DNA from: Trichocoleus desertorum ATA4-8-CV12
GTDB lineage: Bacteria > Cyanobacteriota > Cyanobacteriia > FACHB-46
DNA: 64,000 nt
Reading direction: 5' to 3'
NCBI GenBank assembly: GCA_019358975.1
Contig: JAHHIL010000004.1
Location: 1 to 64,000, forward strand
Below are positions 62,373-64,000 of the stretch, piece by piece. Every line of letters starts with the position of its first letter. Positions within the stretch are counted from its first letter, which is position 1. Position numbers and translations under genes: made by a program. The notes beneath the pieces were generated by a model. That model saw only the letters and a list, made by a program, of their open reading frames with translations, made no database searches and was not told where the DNA came from.

Positions 62373-63989
62373 CTATTCTTCCCACTCATCATAATCAGGA
62401 TATTGGGGTGGGGCTTCTCCGTGACGCTCCAGAATTGCCCCATAATCGGTTCCAGGGTCATCAGACTGAATTTTTTCTAACTGCACCTCAAATTCCCACC
62501 AGTCACCAAAATCAAAAACATAAGTCATTGAGGCACCTTCAGCTAGGGGAAGATCCCCAATTCGTACCTCATCCGTTGCAGGAGAGCTTTCCGCATAGGG
62601 ATGAGAAACTTCTATCGTGCGCCCTAGAGGGTTTTTATAGATGAACATATCCAAGTGATCGGAGTCGAACTCGACTGATTCGAGAATGAGGCTGCTTAAA
62701 TCCGCTAGAGTCATTTGGCCAGAAATGCCAATGCGTCGCCACATTTTATCGAGGGATACCTTAAAGAGATGTAGCCCCGAACGAAATTCCAGCTTGGGCG
62801 CTGCTAAAGTGTTTTGCCATTCAGGAAAGTAAGGTTGAAAATCAGGCTGCAATTCACCAAACGGAATGCTTGGATCGGTTTCTGACTCCCACACCATGCC
62901 ATGCGCCATAAAAGCCTGAACGACCACTTTCATCAAGGCATTTCCTAGAGGCGATCGCTTAATTTTCTTAACTCGCCAACCTTTGCCAGCCTCTGGCTTG
63001 CCCGATTCTACTTCCAAGATGCCAAACATTTTGAAGAGCGCAAGATTATGGAGGTCGGGATAATAGATTAACCTTTGCTGCTCACTATAACTATTAAATC
63101 GCTTGCCTTGGCTAGGAATATCAGGCCAAAATCTCACACATTTTGTCCCCTCATTTAGATGAGATCTTCTCTCTCCCAGCATCTCTGCATGACCTCGGAT
63201 CAACCAAGCTTCCAGTAACGTAAAGTACTGCTCAGTCGGATTTAGGTTCTGCCAAGATTGCAGTAGCGTCGGCTCAAGCATGAGAAATCGTTTTTTGCCC
63301 TTGCCTGCCACCTGCCCCAAACCCGTCGCGCGGAGCAGCAGGTAAAGGCCATGAATGGATGAGTAAGACTTCTGTACAGGACGCTTGAGGTCTAGTTGAA
63401 CGGGTTCACTCAGACGCTGATTCAGCTCTGCCAACGACTTCTGAGGTAATAGATGCTGAGTCCCGCTGATCGCAATGCCTGCTTCTCCTACAAAATCAAG
63501 TAGGGTCTGAAAATCTCGGAGGATCGTTCCAGGTTCAGTGTCACTAATCTGCTGTTGGTTTAACAGCGCTACAGTTTCAGCCGAGAGGGGAGGTAGTTCC
63601 TCTGCTACCTGCTGCCACATGCTGTTTTGAAGTTCCTGTAGAAAACTCGCTGGAGATTCTGGCTCAAGTCCAGAGGTCGAGTTTTGGGCGATCGCATCTC
63701 CTTCTTCACTACCAGAAAACTCACCTCCTAAAGCACCTAGCAGCTCCTGCAATTCTGCGGGGACTGGTGCAGATGAGCCTACCAGCATTGCACCTAAGTT
63801 ACTCATTAGCATGCCTAAACCAGGGGGCACCCCAGGGGGCACAGGAGCGCTAGCGGAAGTTTCTTGAAGTTGCTGATTGTATTGCTCTTGAAAGGCTTTG
63901 AGTCCTGCTTCAGTCGTCATATCGAAGCCTGCTGCCATCCCAGCGGAGACAAAAGATTTCGCCATCCCAAACCGATTGGGATCGTTCAT
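62373..63989 (-). CDS. Plasmid pRiA4b ORF-3-like protein
   Basis: A 538-aa protein. The C-terminal part (about 390-525) resembles the pRiA4b ORF-3 family, with L-D-K-M-W-R-R-I-G-I-S-G-Q-M-T-L-A-D-L, a D-H-L-D-M-F segment and F-D-F-G-D-W-W-E-F-E-V. The N-terminal two thirds are helical and unrecognised, with a Ser/Pro/Gly-rich stretch (about 40-105). The family is often found near mobile elements, but its role is unknown. It appears complete, starting 11 bases from the right edge. Confidence 0.8.
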   Translation of the reverse strand: MNDPNRFGMAKSFVSAGMAAGFDMTTEAGLKAFQEQYNQQLQETSASAPVPPGVPPGLGMLMSNLGAMLVGSSAPVPAELQELLGALGGEFSGSEEGDAIAQNSTSGLEPESPASFLQELQNSMWQQVAEELPPLSAETVALLNQQQISDTEPGTILRDFQTLLDFVGEAGIAISGTQHLLPQKSLAELNQRLSEPVQLDLKRPVQKSYSSIHGLYLLLRATGLGQVAGKGKKRFLMLEPTLLQSWQNLNPTEQYFTLLEAWLIRGHAEMLGERRSHLNEGTKCVRFWPDIPSQGKRFNSYSEQQRLIYYPDLHNLALFKMFGILEVESGKPEAGKGWRVKKIKRSPLGNALMKVVVQAFMAHGMVWESETDPSIPFGELQPDFQPYFPEWQNTLAAPKLEFRSGLHLFKVSLDKMWRRIGISGQMTLADLSSLILESVEFDSDHLDMFIYKNPLGRTIEVSHPYAESSPATDEVRIGDLPLAEGASMTYVFDFGDWWEFEVQLEKIQSDDPGTDYGAILERHGEAPPQYPDYDEWEE

Positions 63990-64000
63990 GATGTCTTTGT

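Overview
The window looks like chromosomal DNA of a cyanobacterium. The HIP1 octamer GCGATCGC recurs throughout, inside and between genes. The gltA / ndhA-ndhI-ndhG-ndhE cluster, the GT28 and Rbp families and many small cyanobacteria-type proteins agree with this. The many hybrid kinases, dispersed repeats and IS elements suggest a large-genome, probably filamentous lineage; the genus is not determined.

Layout. 1-440: the 3' part of a structured, terminator-ending transcript, then an RRM RNA-binding protein. 0.9-5 kb: a DUF937 protein, a membrane GTPase and small unknowns. 4.3-13.1 kb: a signalling block with an RsbQ-like hydrolase overlapping a giant hybrid kinase, which overlaps a second hybrid kinase, followed by a Ser/Thr kinase with ten TPRs. 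13.2-15.4 kb: an AT-rich accessory patch (LprI-like protein, orphan antitoxin-like protein, unknown). 15.6-18.6 kb: uvrA. 18.8-24.1 kb: a four-gene minus-strand cassette, the most interesting locus. It encodes a HEAT/coiled-coil membrane protein, an FtsK-type ATPase, a 78-aa helical protein, and a nuclease whose N-terminus is a diverged copy of that 78-aa protein. 24.5-31 kb: epoxide hydrolase, NDH-1 genes, citrate synthase, SixA. 31-36.6 kb: DHH phosphoesterase, HNH endonuclease, decayed transposons, alanine racemase. 36.9-47 kb: nucleoside transporter, an apparently intact IS200/IS605 element with divergent tnpA and tnpB, a GT39-like protein, branched-chain aminotransferase, ROK kinase, and a GmrSD-type restriction protein. 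47.4-53.2 kb: Uma2 protein, lipoprotein, CPA2 antiporter, and a divergent ArsR-regulator / thioredoxin / Old Yellow Enzyme locus with a visible promoter and operator. 53.3-64 kb: C39-like peptidase, second GTPase, DCC protein, a GT28 plus GH1 pair, small unknowns, a VTT-domain protein, NudC and a pRiA4b ORF-3-like protein.

Working together. RsbQ, the two hybrid kinases and possibly the TPR kinase form a probable signalling relay. NdhA, NdhI, NdhG and NdhE are adjacent NDH-1 membrane-arm and connecting subunits. Thioredoxin and the ene-reductase are probably a redox/electrophile response controlled by the adjacent ArsR protein. The FtsK-type cassette resembles a type VII-like ATPase/partner/toxin arrangement or an uncharacterised ATPase-nuclease defence module; sequence alone does not decide. 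No CRISPR array, rRNA or convincing tRNA gene was seen.
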